NCBI GenBank assembly: GCA_023205875.1
Contig: CP060755.1
Location: 186,001 to 250,000, forward strand
DNA length: 64,000 nt
Reading direction: 5' to 3'
Source of the DNA: Chloropicon primus
Lineage: Eukaryota > Chlorophyta > Chloropicophyceae > Chloropicales > Chloropicaceae
Shown: piece after piece, positions 46,080 to 54,726 of the stretch
Layout of the letters: each line of letters starts with the position of its first letter
Numbering within the stretch: the first letter of the stretch is position 1
Translations under genes and position numbers: made by a program
The notes under the pieces: model-generated
Told to the model about the DNA's origin: nothing
Seen by the model: the letters and a program-made list of their open reading frames with translations, nothing else
Databases searched by the model: none

Positions 46080-47657
46080 TCACCTAGCTGTCGCCGCTGC
46101 AATTACGGCCGTGCCTATCCCCGAACCGTCAGGGGAGTGAACAAGCTCCACCCTCTTTGCCTGCTCTTTTCCGAGCAGACTGATGAAGGTCTGTTGCATT
46201 CTCTCAGGGTAGCGTGGATAGTGCTCGAAGAGTCCCCCGTCCACAGCAACTACGAATCTCTGGTTCGGAGAGACCTGCTTTGACTGCATCAGGTACCTGT
46301 AAATCGCGGTAACCCCCGTTGCGGCCAAAGCTGCCGACCTGTCGCCGACGAGTTGACAAAGCCGAGAGACGAAACGAGCGCAACCATGGGTGATCTCGGC
46401 GCGGGGAATGTCCAAAGCTGCGGAGAGCTCCTTCTTCACCTGGTCGAGCTTCTCGGGCCCCAGACCATCGATCCGCGAGACCAGCGACGTCGGAAACGTC
46501 CATGCTTGCTGCAGTTTGTCCTTCTGAGACCCGCCGAAGAGGTTTCCCTCGGCGGAGGCCCTCAAGCACGCGAGCCTGACCATCTCCCCAAGGTACATGC
46601 CGCTGATCATTTTCTCAAAGTGCTGCTTGCCCTTGTTCGGGGTCCTCTCGTCCACCTCCCTGTCCTCCTCAAGGTAAGGCAAGCGACTCGACTTGAAGTT
46701 GCCCCACTCGATGTTCACGATCATCTTGTCCTCCTCTCGCTTCGTCTCTCCCCCTTGGAGCTTGGTGATTCTGCGCTTGCCCTCGATGTAAGCGGCGTTG
46801 GACCCGGTTCCCAAAATGACGCCCAGCTGCGTGTCCTGATCGATGAACTTGTGGGCCGCCAGGGTCCCCACTGTGTCGTTCACCATGGCGAAGACCTTTC
46901 CTTGGATCTTGTACTCGCTCAGGGAGCCCTCCAGCAACTCCACCAGGTCCTTCCCAAACGTGTCCTTGATGTCGAACCCTTTGTTCCAATTGACGATCTC
47001 CCCGTTCGCGAGTCCGGTCTGCTTCATGGGGTAAGAAAAGCAAAACCCTATCGGAATTTTTCCACCCTTGCCCTGGCCGCTCTGGGCAAGGGTGTTATGC
47101 TTGCCCAGGAACGTCTTGACCTGCCTCGCGATGAAGTCGAACAGCTCCTTGGTCGTCCCCACCATCAGCTCCTTGGGAATGGGATCCTCGTGGGCCACCA
47201 TCTCCCGCACTTGACCCCCCTTGAGAGCCAGCCTCACGACCCGGGAGTTGGTTCCACCGAGGTCAATGGCAAGAAACTCGCCCTCCTCCTTCCCGCACGG
47301 CATTTTCTCCACAAAGGACGGCAGCATCTTCAACTGCTGCTCCTCGCGCTCGAGCCCTTCCTCCATCCTGGCGAGGAAATCTTCGATGATACCCTCCATC
47401 TGCTTCTTCGTCAGCACGCACTTTCCCTCGTACCCCTCGAGCAAATCCACCTGCGTTTTCGTCATCACTCCCTTGTTGGCGTTTCCCTTTCCCCTCCTCC
47501 AAGGCGTTCTGTTCCTCTTCGTCCGGTTCCAAAAGTACAGCCCAACTCCCGCGCCTATCCCAAGGACTGCGGAGCACACCAAAAGCGACACGGACGACGC
47601 CCTACTCCCCGTCGTCGTCGCCGCTGTCGTCGTCTTCCTGTCCTCCTCCTTCACCAT
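46080..47657 (-). CDS. HXK: Hexokinase, membrane-anchored (plant type B)
   Basis: Single exon, 525 aa from ATG 47657. It phosphorylates glucose and other hexoses with ATP. After a short basic start comes a hydrophobic anchor, SSVSLLVCSAVLGIGAGVGLYFW (about 21-43), as in type B plant hexokinases attached to the outer mitochondrial membrane. Motifs: LAIDLGGTNSRVVRL (phosphate 1), CFSYPMKQTGLANGEIVNW (sugar-binding), FAMVNDTVGTLAAH (catalytic Asp), GVILGTGSNAAY (phosphate 2), NIEWGNF and the adenosine-binding VAVDGGLFEHYPRY. All catalytic parts are present. It starts 167 bp from the divergent translin-family gene. Confidence 0.96.
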   Translation of the reverse strand: MVKEEDRKTTTAATTTGSRASSVSLLVCSAVLGIGAGVGLYFWNRTKRNRTPWRRGKGNANKGVMTKTQVDLLEGYEGKCVLTKKQMEGIIEDFLARMEEGLEREEQQLKMLPSFVEKMPCGKEEGEFLAIDLGGTNSRVVRLALKGGQVREMVAHEDPIPKELMVGTTKELFDFIARQVKTFLGKHNTLAQSGQGKGGKIPIGFCFSYPMKQTGLANGEIVNWNKGFDIKDTFGKDLVELLEGSLSEYKIQGKVFAMVNDTVGTLAAHKFIDQDTQLGVILGTGSNAAYIEGKRRITKLQGGETKREEDKMIVNIEWGNFKSSRLPYLEEDREVDERTPNKGKQHFEKMISGMYLGEMVRLACLRASAEGNLFGGSQKDKLQQAWTFPTSLVSRIDGLGPEKLDQVKKELSAALDIPRAEITHGCARFVSRLCQLVGDRSAALAATGVTAIYRYLMQSKQVSPNQRFVVAVDGGLFEHYPRYPERMQQTFISLLGKEQAKRVELVHSPDGSGIGTAVIAAATAR

Positions 47658-47824
47658 GGCGCGCGCGACGGGATTGGATCTTCCCGCTCAATCACGGGTC
47701 ACGCTTGCGCCTTGTGGGGCGGCGACGAGAAGGAGAGGAGGGTACGTGCGCGGTGGACGGGAGGGGGAGAAGGGAGGAGGGCTTGGGGGATCAGGATCAC
47801 CCCTCATTGACACGAGAGAATACG

Positions 47825-48726
47825 ATGTTGAAGGGGTGCATGAAGCGTGCGAGGGACGAGGAGGACGGGGCAAAGGCTTGCGTCCTGGACGAGGAGGACT
47901 TCGACAGGATTCGCAAGGACATGAAGGAGTACGACCAGAAGAGGGAGACGCTGATCAAGACCTCGAGGGACGTGCAGAAGCTCAGCAAGCAGGCGATCTT
48001 CTCGCTCCACAGGAAGGACTTCGACAGGGCGAGGCAGCAGCTGGACGACGCGCAGGGCATCGCGGAGTCCCTGCTTCCCACGGTGGTGGCGGAGCCGACC
48101 CTCCGCCAAGGCTCGTATTCGAACGCCCTCGAGGAGTTCGCCGAGGCGAAGATCTTCCAACACTACTTGGAGGAGGGGAAACTCGTGGCCAGCACCGGGA
48201 TTAAGCTCGTGAAGAACGAGGAGTACCTCGGGGGGGTTCTCGACTTTTGCGGGGAGCTCAACCGCTTCGCGGTCCAGAGGGCCACCGCGAGGGCCGAGGC
48301 CGAGGTCCGATCGTGCCGGGATCTCGTGGAGGAGATCATGGACCAGTACCTCAAGTTCGACTTCCGCAACTCGCAGCTGAGGCGAAAGTACGACGGCCTC
48401 AAGTACACGCTGAAGAACATGGAGACCATGCTGTACGAGCTGTCGCTGTCGAAGGCTGGCGGGGATCATCTTCACGGCGGCGGGGCGGCCAAAAAGACCA
48501 AGATCAACGACAACGACTACAAGGTAAGGTGGTGGGAGAACAGCAACAATGCAAGGTGGCGGGATGGACTACCTGACACGTGCGACCTCTCCCCCCCCTC
48601 TCTCTCCCTCTGTGTGTGTGTGTGTGTGTGTGTGCTCTGTGCACTGCCTGCTCTTTGTGTGTTTTCGGTTTGTGTGTGCAGAAGGGCGCCAACAAGAAGA
48701 TTGACGACAACGACGACGACAACTAG
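47825..48726 (+). CDS. Translin-family protein (translin/TRAX)
   Basis: Exons 47825..48523 and 48682..48726; intron 158 bp with a (TG) run; 247 aa. Translin and TRAX form the C3PO ring nuclease that binds single-stranded nucleic acid. The all-helical fold is recognisable: RETLIKTSRDVQKLSKQAIF, then ARQQLDDAQGIAE, ALEEFAEAKIFQHYLEEGKL, GGVLDFCGELNRFAVQRATA and DFRNSQLRRKYDGLKYTLKN near the end. The acidic residues EYLGGVLDFCGEL match the region of TRAX catalytic acids, so a TRAX-like assignment is possible. The second exon encodes just 14 residues, a Lys/Asp tail. Translin versus TRAX is not settled. Confidence 0.88.
48611..48634. repeat. (TG)n microsatellite in translin-family intron
   Basis: About twelve TG units inside the intron 48524-48681. 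Related TGTGTG stretches follow close to the acceptor site. Confidence 0.95.
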
Positions 48727-48844
48727 AGCTAGAGAGAGACGAAAAAAAAAAACCGCGCCGAGGGTGTCCACGAACACGGGAAAGAACGCGACAAGGAAGC
48801 GAGCGAGGAAAAAGCCCCAAGAGGGCGCAAAAAATGAAATAAAT

Positions 48845-49262
48845 TGTGGTACTTGTGTCATACAAGTGCGGAAGATTCATTCGGCCCTTGGACCTCTTGA
48901 TGCTCTCCCTCAGGGCGTAGGTGCCCTGGTAATTCTTCGAAAAGCTCAAGGGCAGGTGCGTCTGCTTGTAGAGCAGTACCCATCACCCCTTGCCCCACAG
49001 GAACAGCTCGACGTACACCTGCGAGGCCCTGACACACCTTCGTCGCGAACGGGCTCCGGACGAGGCTCCTGTCGATGTAGTCCCCGTTAAGTATCCAGTC
49101 CCCGCTCGTTCTCCGGCATTCCCGCGGCGATGCCAAGTAGCCGAAGGTCTTGCTGCTGGGCCTCAGTCAAAGTGGCCTCGCCGTCCTGCAGAATGTTTTA
49201 CGTCTCTCGTCGAACACCGACGTCTCCAAGAAGCTCCCCCTCTGTCCAAGAAAGAGAAGCCC
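48845..49262 (-). pseudogene. Decayed coding region, family not recognised
   Basis: Protein-like sequence continues on the minus strand, but in changing frames: GEATLTEAQQQDLRLLGIAA and GMPENERG; then DWILNGDYIDRSLVRSPFAT and KVCQGLA in a second frame; then VYVELFLWGKG, an in-frame TGA, and LPLSFSKNYQGTYALRESIK in a third. So I count two frameshifts and one stop. Its 5' end seems cut short by the neighbouring gene at 49358. The codon use is like intact genes here, so the decay is probably recent. Small unspliced introns are a less likely reading because no GT-AG pair restores the frame. Confidence 0.5.
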
Positions 49263-49357
49263 AATTTTTTTGATAACGGCTCATGCTTGCTTGCTTTCAG
49301 TCCTTGCTCTCAGTCCTTGCTCGAGTCCTGGCGCACTTGGACGACTTGACTTGAAGA

Positions 49358-50539
49358 ATGCACTTCTCGAAGTTCGCTGTTGCTGCGGCGGCCTTGGTGG
49401 CCGCCGCGTCGGCTCCCCTGGCCGTCGTTGTCGAGGGCGCGACCCACCCCCAGGACCTCGCGGCGCTGGCCAAGTTCAAGGAGGAAGCCCTCAAGATGTC
49501 GAACAACGACGCGAGGTGGAGGAAGGTTTTCGAGACGTGGGTCGGCGACGACCCCTGCGGCGCGGATTGGCACGGCGAGTGGCACGGCGTCCAGTGCCGC
49601 GAGCTGCAGGGGGTGAAGCAGTGGACCCTCCCGGACAACGTGTACAGGAGGGTGACCAACATGCACATCCCGGAGTGGGGTCTCCCGGGCCACCTTCCCG
49701 AGTCCCTGTGCCTCTTCGAGATGCTCGAGGAGCTCGACTTCGACGAGAACGAGTTCGAGGGCACCTTGCCCGCCTGCGTGGGTTGCTTGCCCCACCTCAG
49801 GGAGATCGACATCGAGGACAACAAGTTCACGGGGACCATCCCGAGGGAGTGGGGGAACCTGAAGAACCTCGTCGAGTTCGAGATCGACGGCAACGAGCTT
49901 CTGGCGGGCTGCATCCCGGAGGGCCTCCCGAAGGACGCCGAGTGGTGCGGGGACTGCTGGTCCACTTGCCCGTCCTACGACCCGTACTGCGGCTCGTACG
50001 ACTGCAAGAGCTGCGTGTCGTGGACGAAGGACCCCGAGATCGGCACGAGCTACGAGAACACGAGGATCAAGGGGGAGAGGTGCCCTAACGAGCCGAACCC
50101 TCCCGTGTGCCCTTGGGAGATCTTCAAGGAGGAGTTCGAGGCCCAGCAGGCCGAGCAGGAGGAGCAGCGCAAGCAGCGGGCCCTGGAGGCTCAGAGGAGG
50201 TTCCAGGAGGAGGAGAAGGAGAGCCTCACCGTCAGGAGCGTCGAGGCTGATCCCTCCACCGGCACATTCTTGATCGAGGCCCAGAAGGAGGCCGAGCCCG
50301 AGCCCGAGGTCGAGGTCGAGGTCGAGCCCGCCGCTCCCGAGAAGGAGGAGGCCGAGCCCGCTTCCCCGGGCGCGGCGGCGTGCGGTGATGCGAAGCCGAG
50401 GCTCACCATCGACAACGAGGAGTGCGTCTTCCCTTTCACCGTCATGGACCAGGTCCACTGCGACTGCATCGAGCACGACAACGACTCTTGGTGCACCGTC
50501 GCGGACGGGACCTGGAAGAAGTGCGCCCCCGACAACTGA
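49358..50539 (+). CDS. Secreted LRR protein with C-terminal fibronectin type II-like domain
   Basis: Single exon, 393 aa from ATG 49358. Residues 1-28 are a signal peptide. WVGDDPCGADWHGEWHGVQC resembles the LRRNT cap of plant LRR proteins. Three to four plant-type LRRs follow (LPESLCLFEMLEELDFDENE, FEGTLPACVGCLPHLREIDI, KFTGTIPREWGNLKNLVEFE). A Cys-rich region (CGDCWSTCPSYDPYC) closes the LRR block. A Glu/Gln-rich helical linker and an EPEVEVEVEP repeat follow. The last 40 residues fit a fibronectin type II fold: CVFPFTVMDQVHCDC and SWCTVADGTWKKC. Likely extracellular or periplasmic; ligand unknown. Confidence 0.82.
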   Translation: MHFSKFAVAAAALVAAASAPLAVVVEGATHPQDLAALAKFKEEALKMSNNDARWRKVFETWVGDDPCGADWHGEWHGVQCRELQGVKQWTLPDNVYRRVTNMHIPEWGLPGHLPESLCLFEMLEELDFDENEFEGTLPACVGCLPHLREIDIEDNKFTGTIPREWGNLKNLVEFEIDGNELLAGCIPEGLPKDAEWCGDCWSTCPSYDPYCGSYDCKSCVSWTKDPEIGTSYENTRIKGERCPNEPNPPVCPWEIFKEEFEAQQAEQEEQRKQRALEAQRRFQEEEKESLTVRSVEADPSTGTFLIEAQKEAEPEPEVEVEVEPAAPEKEEAEPASPGAAACGDAKPRLTIDNEECVFPFTVMDQVHCDCIEHDNDSWCTVADGTWKKCAPDN

Positions 50540-50652
50540 GGGGGTCCTGCTTTGAAAATAAGTGAAGGAAAGCAACGACAACAACAAGCCAGTAGTAGTC
50601 TGAAGATCAATTTTTTTTATCATTACAACAACATCAACAACACCCCACGCCG

Positions 50653-50654
<2 letters not shown>

Positions 50655-50689
<35 letters not shown>
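50655..50689. repeat. (GA)n microsatellite
   Basis: About 17 GA units in the 214-bp convergent gap between the LRR-Fn2 gene and the uracil-DNA glycosylase gene. Confidence 0.95.
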
Positions 50690-50692
<3 letters not shown>

Positions 50693-50753
50693 TCCTCTGT
50701 CCCTTCCAAAACTACTCCCCCCCCCCCGCCGCTCTCGCTTCTCTCCGAGGCGG

Positions 50754-51467
50754 TCACAGGATCTCGTCCATCTTGCTTCTCACCCCCTTGATGTCTTGCC
50801 AGGTGAGCGCCTTCGGGCTTCCGGGAGTCTTTTGCGGGTTTCTCAGGAGGTAGGACGGGTGGAACACGGGGATCATCCACTTGCCCTCGTGCTCGTACCA
50901 CTTGCCCCTGATCTGAGATATCGGCAGCCTGGCGTCCGGGGAGCAGATGCTTCTCAGGACCGTCTGGGCGGAGGTCCTCCCCACCAGCATGATGATGTAG
51001 GGGTCGATTAGCCTGATCTCCTCCGCTATCCAAGGCTTGTACGCCAAGATCTCCCACTTGAGCGGCGTCCTGTTGTTGGGCGGCCTCCTCTTCACTATGT
51101 TTGTTATGTACACGTCGTCCTCCTCAAAACCGACGGAGCCCAGAATGTTGTCCAGGAGCTGCCCCGACTTCCCCACGAACGGCTTGCCCTGCCGGTCCTC
51201 CTCGGCCCCCGGGGCCTCGCCTATCACCATGATCTTCGCCTCCGGGTTGCCCCTGTACGTCACGATCCTGCTCCCCGTCGTCTCCAGCGGGTCCCCCTTC
51301 AAAGATTTCATGCTCTCCATGAGAGCGTCGTGACTGCTGTAGTTCAGGCTCCTCCCGTTCGTCGTCCCGTTCACGAAGAAGCACCGCACGCCGAGCCGCC
51401 GGCCGTACCCGGCGCCGCACAGCGCCACGCACCGCACCGGCTTGATCCGCATTCGCATCGTCCTCAT
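50754..51467 (-). CDS. Uracil-DNA glycosylase, family 4/5-like, Fe-S cysteines apparently lost
   Basis: Single exon, 237 aa from ATG 51467. It would remove uracil from DNA in base-excision repair. Motif A is GEAPGAEEDRQGKPFVGKSG with QLLD following, and motif B is HPSYLLRNP. The family's ITNIVK-RPPNNRTP strand is present. In Fe-S family 4 enzymes this strand carries one Cys (KCRPP) and the next helix another (AACRPYL); here those positions read KRRPP and LAYKPWI, so the cluster is probably absent. The N-terminus (MRTMRMRIKPVRCVALC) is Arg-rich and may be an organelle-targeting peptide. GA-rich DNA lies upstream. Confidence 0.85.
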   Translation of the reverse strand: MRTMRMRIKPVRCVALCGAGYGRRLGVRCFFVNGTTNGRSLNYSSHDALMESMKSLKGDPLETTGSRIVTYRGNPEAKIMVIGEAPGAEEDRQGKPFVGKSGQLLDNILGSVGFEEDDVYITNIVKRRPPNNRTPLKWEILAYKPWIAEEIRLIDPYIIMLVGRTSAQTVLRSICSPDARLPISQIRGKWYEHEGKWMIPVFHPSYLLRNPQKTPGSPKALTWQDIKGVRSKMDEIL

Positions 51468-51962
51468 CGCAGCAACAGCAGCAGCAGCTACCCCCTCAAT
51501 AAAATGTGTGAGAGAGAAAGAGAGCGAGAAAGAGAGCGAGAGAGCGAGAGAGCGTGAGAGGAATGAGTTCCCCCCTTGTACCCCTCCCCTTCGCCCTTCG
51601 TCCTCGCCGTCGTCCGTCCACTTCGTCGACCGACCGACCGACCCCGACACGACTGCCAAGTTCCCCCTCTAGGGCGAGATTTGGATGTAAAGCTTCGAAC
51701 ACCCCATGTTCGTCTCCCGATGCACTCGAGGGAGAATTTTCATTCCTGGAGAGCGATAGCGATGAAAACGAGAGACGTAACGCACGGAGAGGGAGAGGGG
51801 GACGTCAACAAGCGAGAGCAAGTCAGAAGAGAAGGACTGGGCGCGCGAGAGAGACAGCGTGTTTCTTTTCGGTGGCCATTGCGGGGATTCTAACCCTTTG
51901 GTGGCGATCGAATTCGACTTGGCGGCTCGAGAGAGAGGGAGGGAGGTGTGTTGTGTGTGAGG
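51468..51962. other. Divergent intergenic region, UDG / lactone-oxidase-like
   Basis: 495 bp. AG/GA-rich tracts at 51511-51560 and 51775-51800; GACC repeats at 51627-51645. No ORF or RNA gene supported. Confidence 0.45.
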
Positions 51963-53810
51963 ATGAGCATGAGCATGAGGGTGGTGGCCGCCACGGCCTT
52001 TCTGGGGGTCTTGGCCTCGGGCGCGTGGGCTCAGCAGCCGACCCCGACGACGGTCACGCACGTGATGCCGAACGAGAGGTGCCGCATGCAGTCCGGGTCG
52101 GCCCACGGGTACTGCGGGCTGCCCTACGAGCTGAGCAACTTCCAGGGCAGGCACGAGTGCGACGACAGGGTTTGGATTGGGCGGCCCACGAGCGTTGCGG
52201 AGATGCAGCAGATGGTCGCGATGGCCGACAAGGCGAAGGGCCTCGGGGTGGGGCACTCCTGGTACAGGGAGCTCTTCTGCCCCGCGAACAACGCGTCGGG
52301 CATCGGAATCGTGACGACGGAGCTGGCCGACCTCAGGGTGCCGATCCCCGTCGCCGCCGTCTCTGACGGGTACTCGAACCCCTTGGGGGAGGGCGTCGCG
52401 TACGCCCCAGAGTTCCCCACGAGCTACCCCATCTGGGTGGACGAGAGGGCGGAGACCGTGAGGGTTGCCGCGGGGGTGACCCAGAGGACCCTGCTGGACT
52501 ACCTCTCGACGTACAAGGGGCCGAGCGACCTCGCGAACGGGAAGGGCTGGACCCTCCCCGCGTTCTCCTGGTTCATCGACCAGACCATCGCCGGGGCCGT
52601 CGCGACGGGGACCCACGGCAGCTCCCTCGAGCACGGCAGCCTGTCCGACCAGGTCCTGAGCTTCCAGGTCGTGGTGGCCAACGGGTCCCTCGTGGAGATC
52701 TCCCACGAGTCTCACCCCCACCTGATGAAGGCGATGAAGGTGAACCTCGGCCGCCTGGGAATCGTGACCGAGATGACGATGAAGATCATTCCCCAGACCG
52801 CGGTCAGGAGGACTCTGGAGACCCTGGACTGGGTGGGGTACGTGGCGCGCATGAAGCAGATTCAGGGCGACTACGTCAGCGCCCTGAGGACCGGCCGCCA
52901 CGCCAACGTCAAGAGGGCCCTCGAGCCCCTCTGGGACACCCAGATCCAGTACCACGCCGCCCTCGGCCAGGTGTGGTGGGCGGACTACAAGAGGCTCGAC
53001 GAGTCGGAGGCCCAGGCGTCCGCGTTCGACGGCCCCGGGGCCACCGCCCAGGTCACGAACATCTTCAACCAGGACTACTTTGGCGGCACGCCGCCCTCGA
53101 TGTTCATGGCCACGATGCAGAACGCCAGGTTCTGGAACAACTGGTTCCAGGGCGTGATCCGGGGCAACTTCGCGAGCGGGACCTTCCCCCAGAGGAGGGC
53201 GTACGTCAGCCTGAGCGACGGGCAGAACCGCATGCACGCCATCAACCCGTACGACCAGTACGAGGTCTCCATCCCCCTCACCACGATGGGGGACTGCCTG
53301 GAGGACCTCGGCCACCTGATGTACGGGCCCTACGCCCTCTGGACCGGAACGAGGACCCCGTTCCTCACCCGATTCGTCAAGGGGGAGGACGCCTACCTGT
53401 CGAACAACCACGGGGGGCCCCGCATGCACATGAACTTGGAGGACTTTGTGCTCTACAGCACCGGCCGCCGCAACGCCGCGTTCCAGGGGATCATGAACTT
53501 CTTCAGGACCAGCGACAAGTGCAAGGCTCGCCTCCACTTCGGGAAGGCCGGCTGGATCGAGCACGGCCAGTGCTTTGACGGCGCGACCGAGTACCCGGAC
53601 TCCTGGTGCGACTTTGGCTGCGCGGCCCACGAGCTCGATCCGACGAGGAAGTTCGAGTCCACTGTGGACTTTTGGCAGTTCACCGCGAGGAGGGACGGGA
53701 AGGACCACGACATTCTCACCCCGAGGGGGCACCACGCGTGCTGCACGAGACACGGGTTCAAGCACGACAAGTGCCAGTGCGTGCCAAGGAAGCCGTGCAG
53801 CAGCGCGTAA
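51963..53810 (+). CDS. Secreted FAD-linked oxidase, gulono/arabinono-lactone oxidase-like
   Basis: Single exon, 615 aa from ATG 51963. Residues 1-23 are a signal peptide (VVAATAFLGVLASGAWAQ). The FAD-binding PCMH domain is at about 65-270: GLGVGHSWYRELFCP carries the GHS of the FAD loop, VRVAAGVTQRTLLDYLS is typical, and AVATGTHGSSLEHGSLSDQV is the signature shared with gulonolactone oxidases. The C-terminal substrate domain ends with ARLHFGKAGW, comparable to the H-W-G-K of lactone oxidases. Cys-rich ends (CCTRHGFKHDKCQC) fit an extracellular, disulphide-bonded protein. Usual algal routes use an intracellular enzyme for ascorbate, so a secreted form probably oxidises another sugar lactone; this is inference. 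Confidence 0.83.
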   Translation: MSMSMRVVAATAFLGVLASGAWAQQPTPTTVTHVMPNERCRMQSGSAHGYCGLPYELSNFQGRHECDDRVWIGRPTSVAEMQQMVAMADKAKGLGVGHSWYRELFCPANNASGIGIVTTELADLRVPIPVAAVSDGYSNPLGEGVAYAPEFPTSYPIWVDERAETVRVAAGVTQRTLLDYLSTYKGPSDLANGKGWTLPAFSWFIDQTIAGAVATGTHGSSLEHGSLSDQVLSFQVVVANGSLVEISHESHPHLMKAMKVNLGRLGIVTEMTMKIIPQTAVRRTLETLDWVGYVARMKQIQGDYVSALRTGRHANVKRALEPLWDTQIQYHAALGQVWWADYKRLDESEAQASAFDGPGATAQVTNIFNQDYFGGTPPSMFMATMQNARFWNNWFQGVIRGNFASGTFPQRRAYVSLSDGQNRMHAINPYDQYEVSIPLTTMGDCLEDLGHLMYGPYALWTGTRTPFLTRFVKGEDAYLSNNHGGPRMHMNLEDFVLYSTGRRNAAFQGIMNFFRTSDKCKARLHFGKAGWIEHGQCFDGATEYPDSWCDFGCAAHELDPTRKFESTVDFWQFTARRDGKDHDILTPRGHHACCTRHGFKHDKCQCVPRKPCSSA

Positions 53811-54726
53811 AAAGTAGAGACATATTTTTATATTTGTGGGTGGGTGATCATGGGGGGGCGGGATCAAGGTTCGTCTCACCGGCAGTAGCAGCGCAAGGTG
53901 GAGTCCTCGCGCGCACGGGAGGACAACTCAAAAAGCGTTACTTATACTTATTTTATTTATACATTTCGATATGGCGTATACTCCACGTTCAGCGCGAACA
54001 AAGAGGGGGAGGCCTCTGTGTACAAGCAGTACGGACACAGTTCCGCACTCTCACAGGACAAGAACAAACAGAACCATCTCTCCACCTGAAACACAAACAA
54101 CTCCTTCGCCTGGATCCGACCAAAGATCTCTTTGACATGCAAGCTCCCTCCCGCATTGAAGAACGCGATAGATGGCACCCCGACCGAAGCAGCGGTGAGG
54201 CTGCCCCTTCGCTAGGCGAATCGTCTTTTGCCGAAGGCGGCGTGAGAGTAGCATCCACACGTTTTGAAAAAGGATAGGAGGAAGAGCGAGAGAGCAGCTG
54301 CCGGCAGCTTGGCGACGAGGGAACAGACCAAGCTTCGACAACTGCGTCGACAGAGAGGAGAGGGAGCACGCAAAGGTGTCCTTGGCGTCTCGCGAGTGCG
54401 CTCGATCTTGTTCTGCCTGACGGACAGACTCGAGCTCGAGGAGTAGAGTGTGTGTCGAGGGGGAGAGTGTGTGTCGAGGGGGAGAGTGTGTGTGTGTGTG
54501 TTGTGTGTGTGAGGGTGGAGTCGCGGTGTCTTCGCGGGGGTGGGGAATTGAGTCGAGTCGAGGGGCGAGGAGCGGCCAGTGGCCTCTGGAGGGAGTGGGA
54601 CGCCAGTTTTCGGGAGTAATTCACTCAACTCGAGAGAGCGACTGCCGGACGTTGGGAGGAGAACTCGAACTCGGAGTGTCGTGCGTGCGTGCGCGCGTTG
54701 GGTGTTGTTGGAGGGAGAGGTCGGCG
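53811..54726. other. Intergenic region with a HARE-HTH relic and GT-rich repeats
   Basis: 916 bp between the oxidase stop and the PHT4 start. It contains the relic below, repeated GTGTGTCGAGGGGGAGA units at 54448-54487 and a (GT) run at 54488-54510. No other gene was seen. Confidence 0.5.
53971..54183 (-). pseudogene. Degenerate full-length HARE-HTH domain
   Basis: About 210 bp on the minus strand align with the second HARE-HTH domain of the gene at 10555-10770. Shared runs include GCCATCTATCGCGTTCTTCA, GGGAGGGAGCTTGCA, GAGATCTTTG, GGATCCAGGCGAAGGAG and ATGGTTCTGT. Small indels break the frame (readable pieces: GGSLHVKEIFGRIQAKELFV). No start or flanking gene structure remains. It is 43 kb from the intact gene and on the opposite strand, so it reached this place by dispersal rather than tandem copying. 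Confidence 0.85.

Noticed and set aside
46353-47810. 485-codon open frame on the + strand
   Set aside because: Antisense of hexokinase, whose motifs are beyond doubt.
48961-49020. In-frame TGA inside preserved protein-like sequence, possibly selenocysteine
   Set aside because: Two frameshifts nearby already indicate decay, and no SECIS-like element was recognised.
51669-53879. 736-codon open frame on the minus strand
   Set aside because: Antisense of the lactone-oxidase-like gene; compositionally biased and without recognisable domains.
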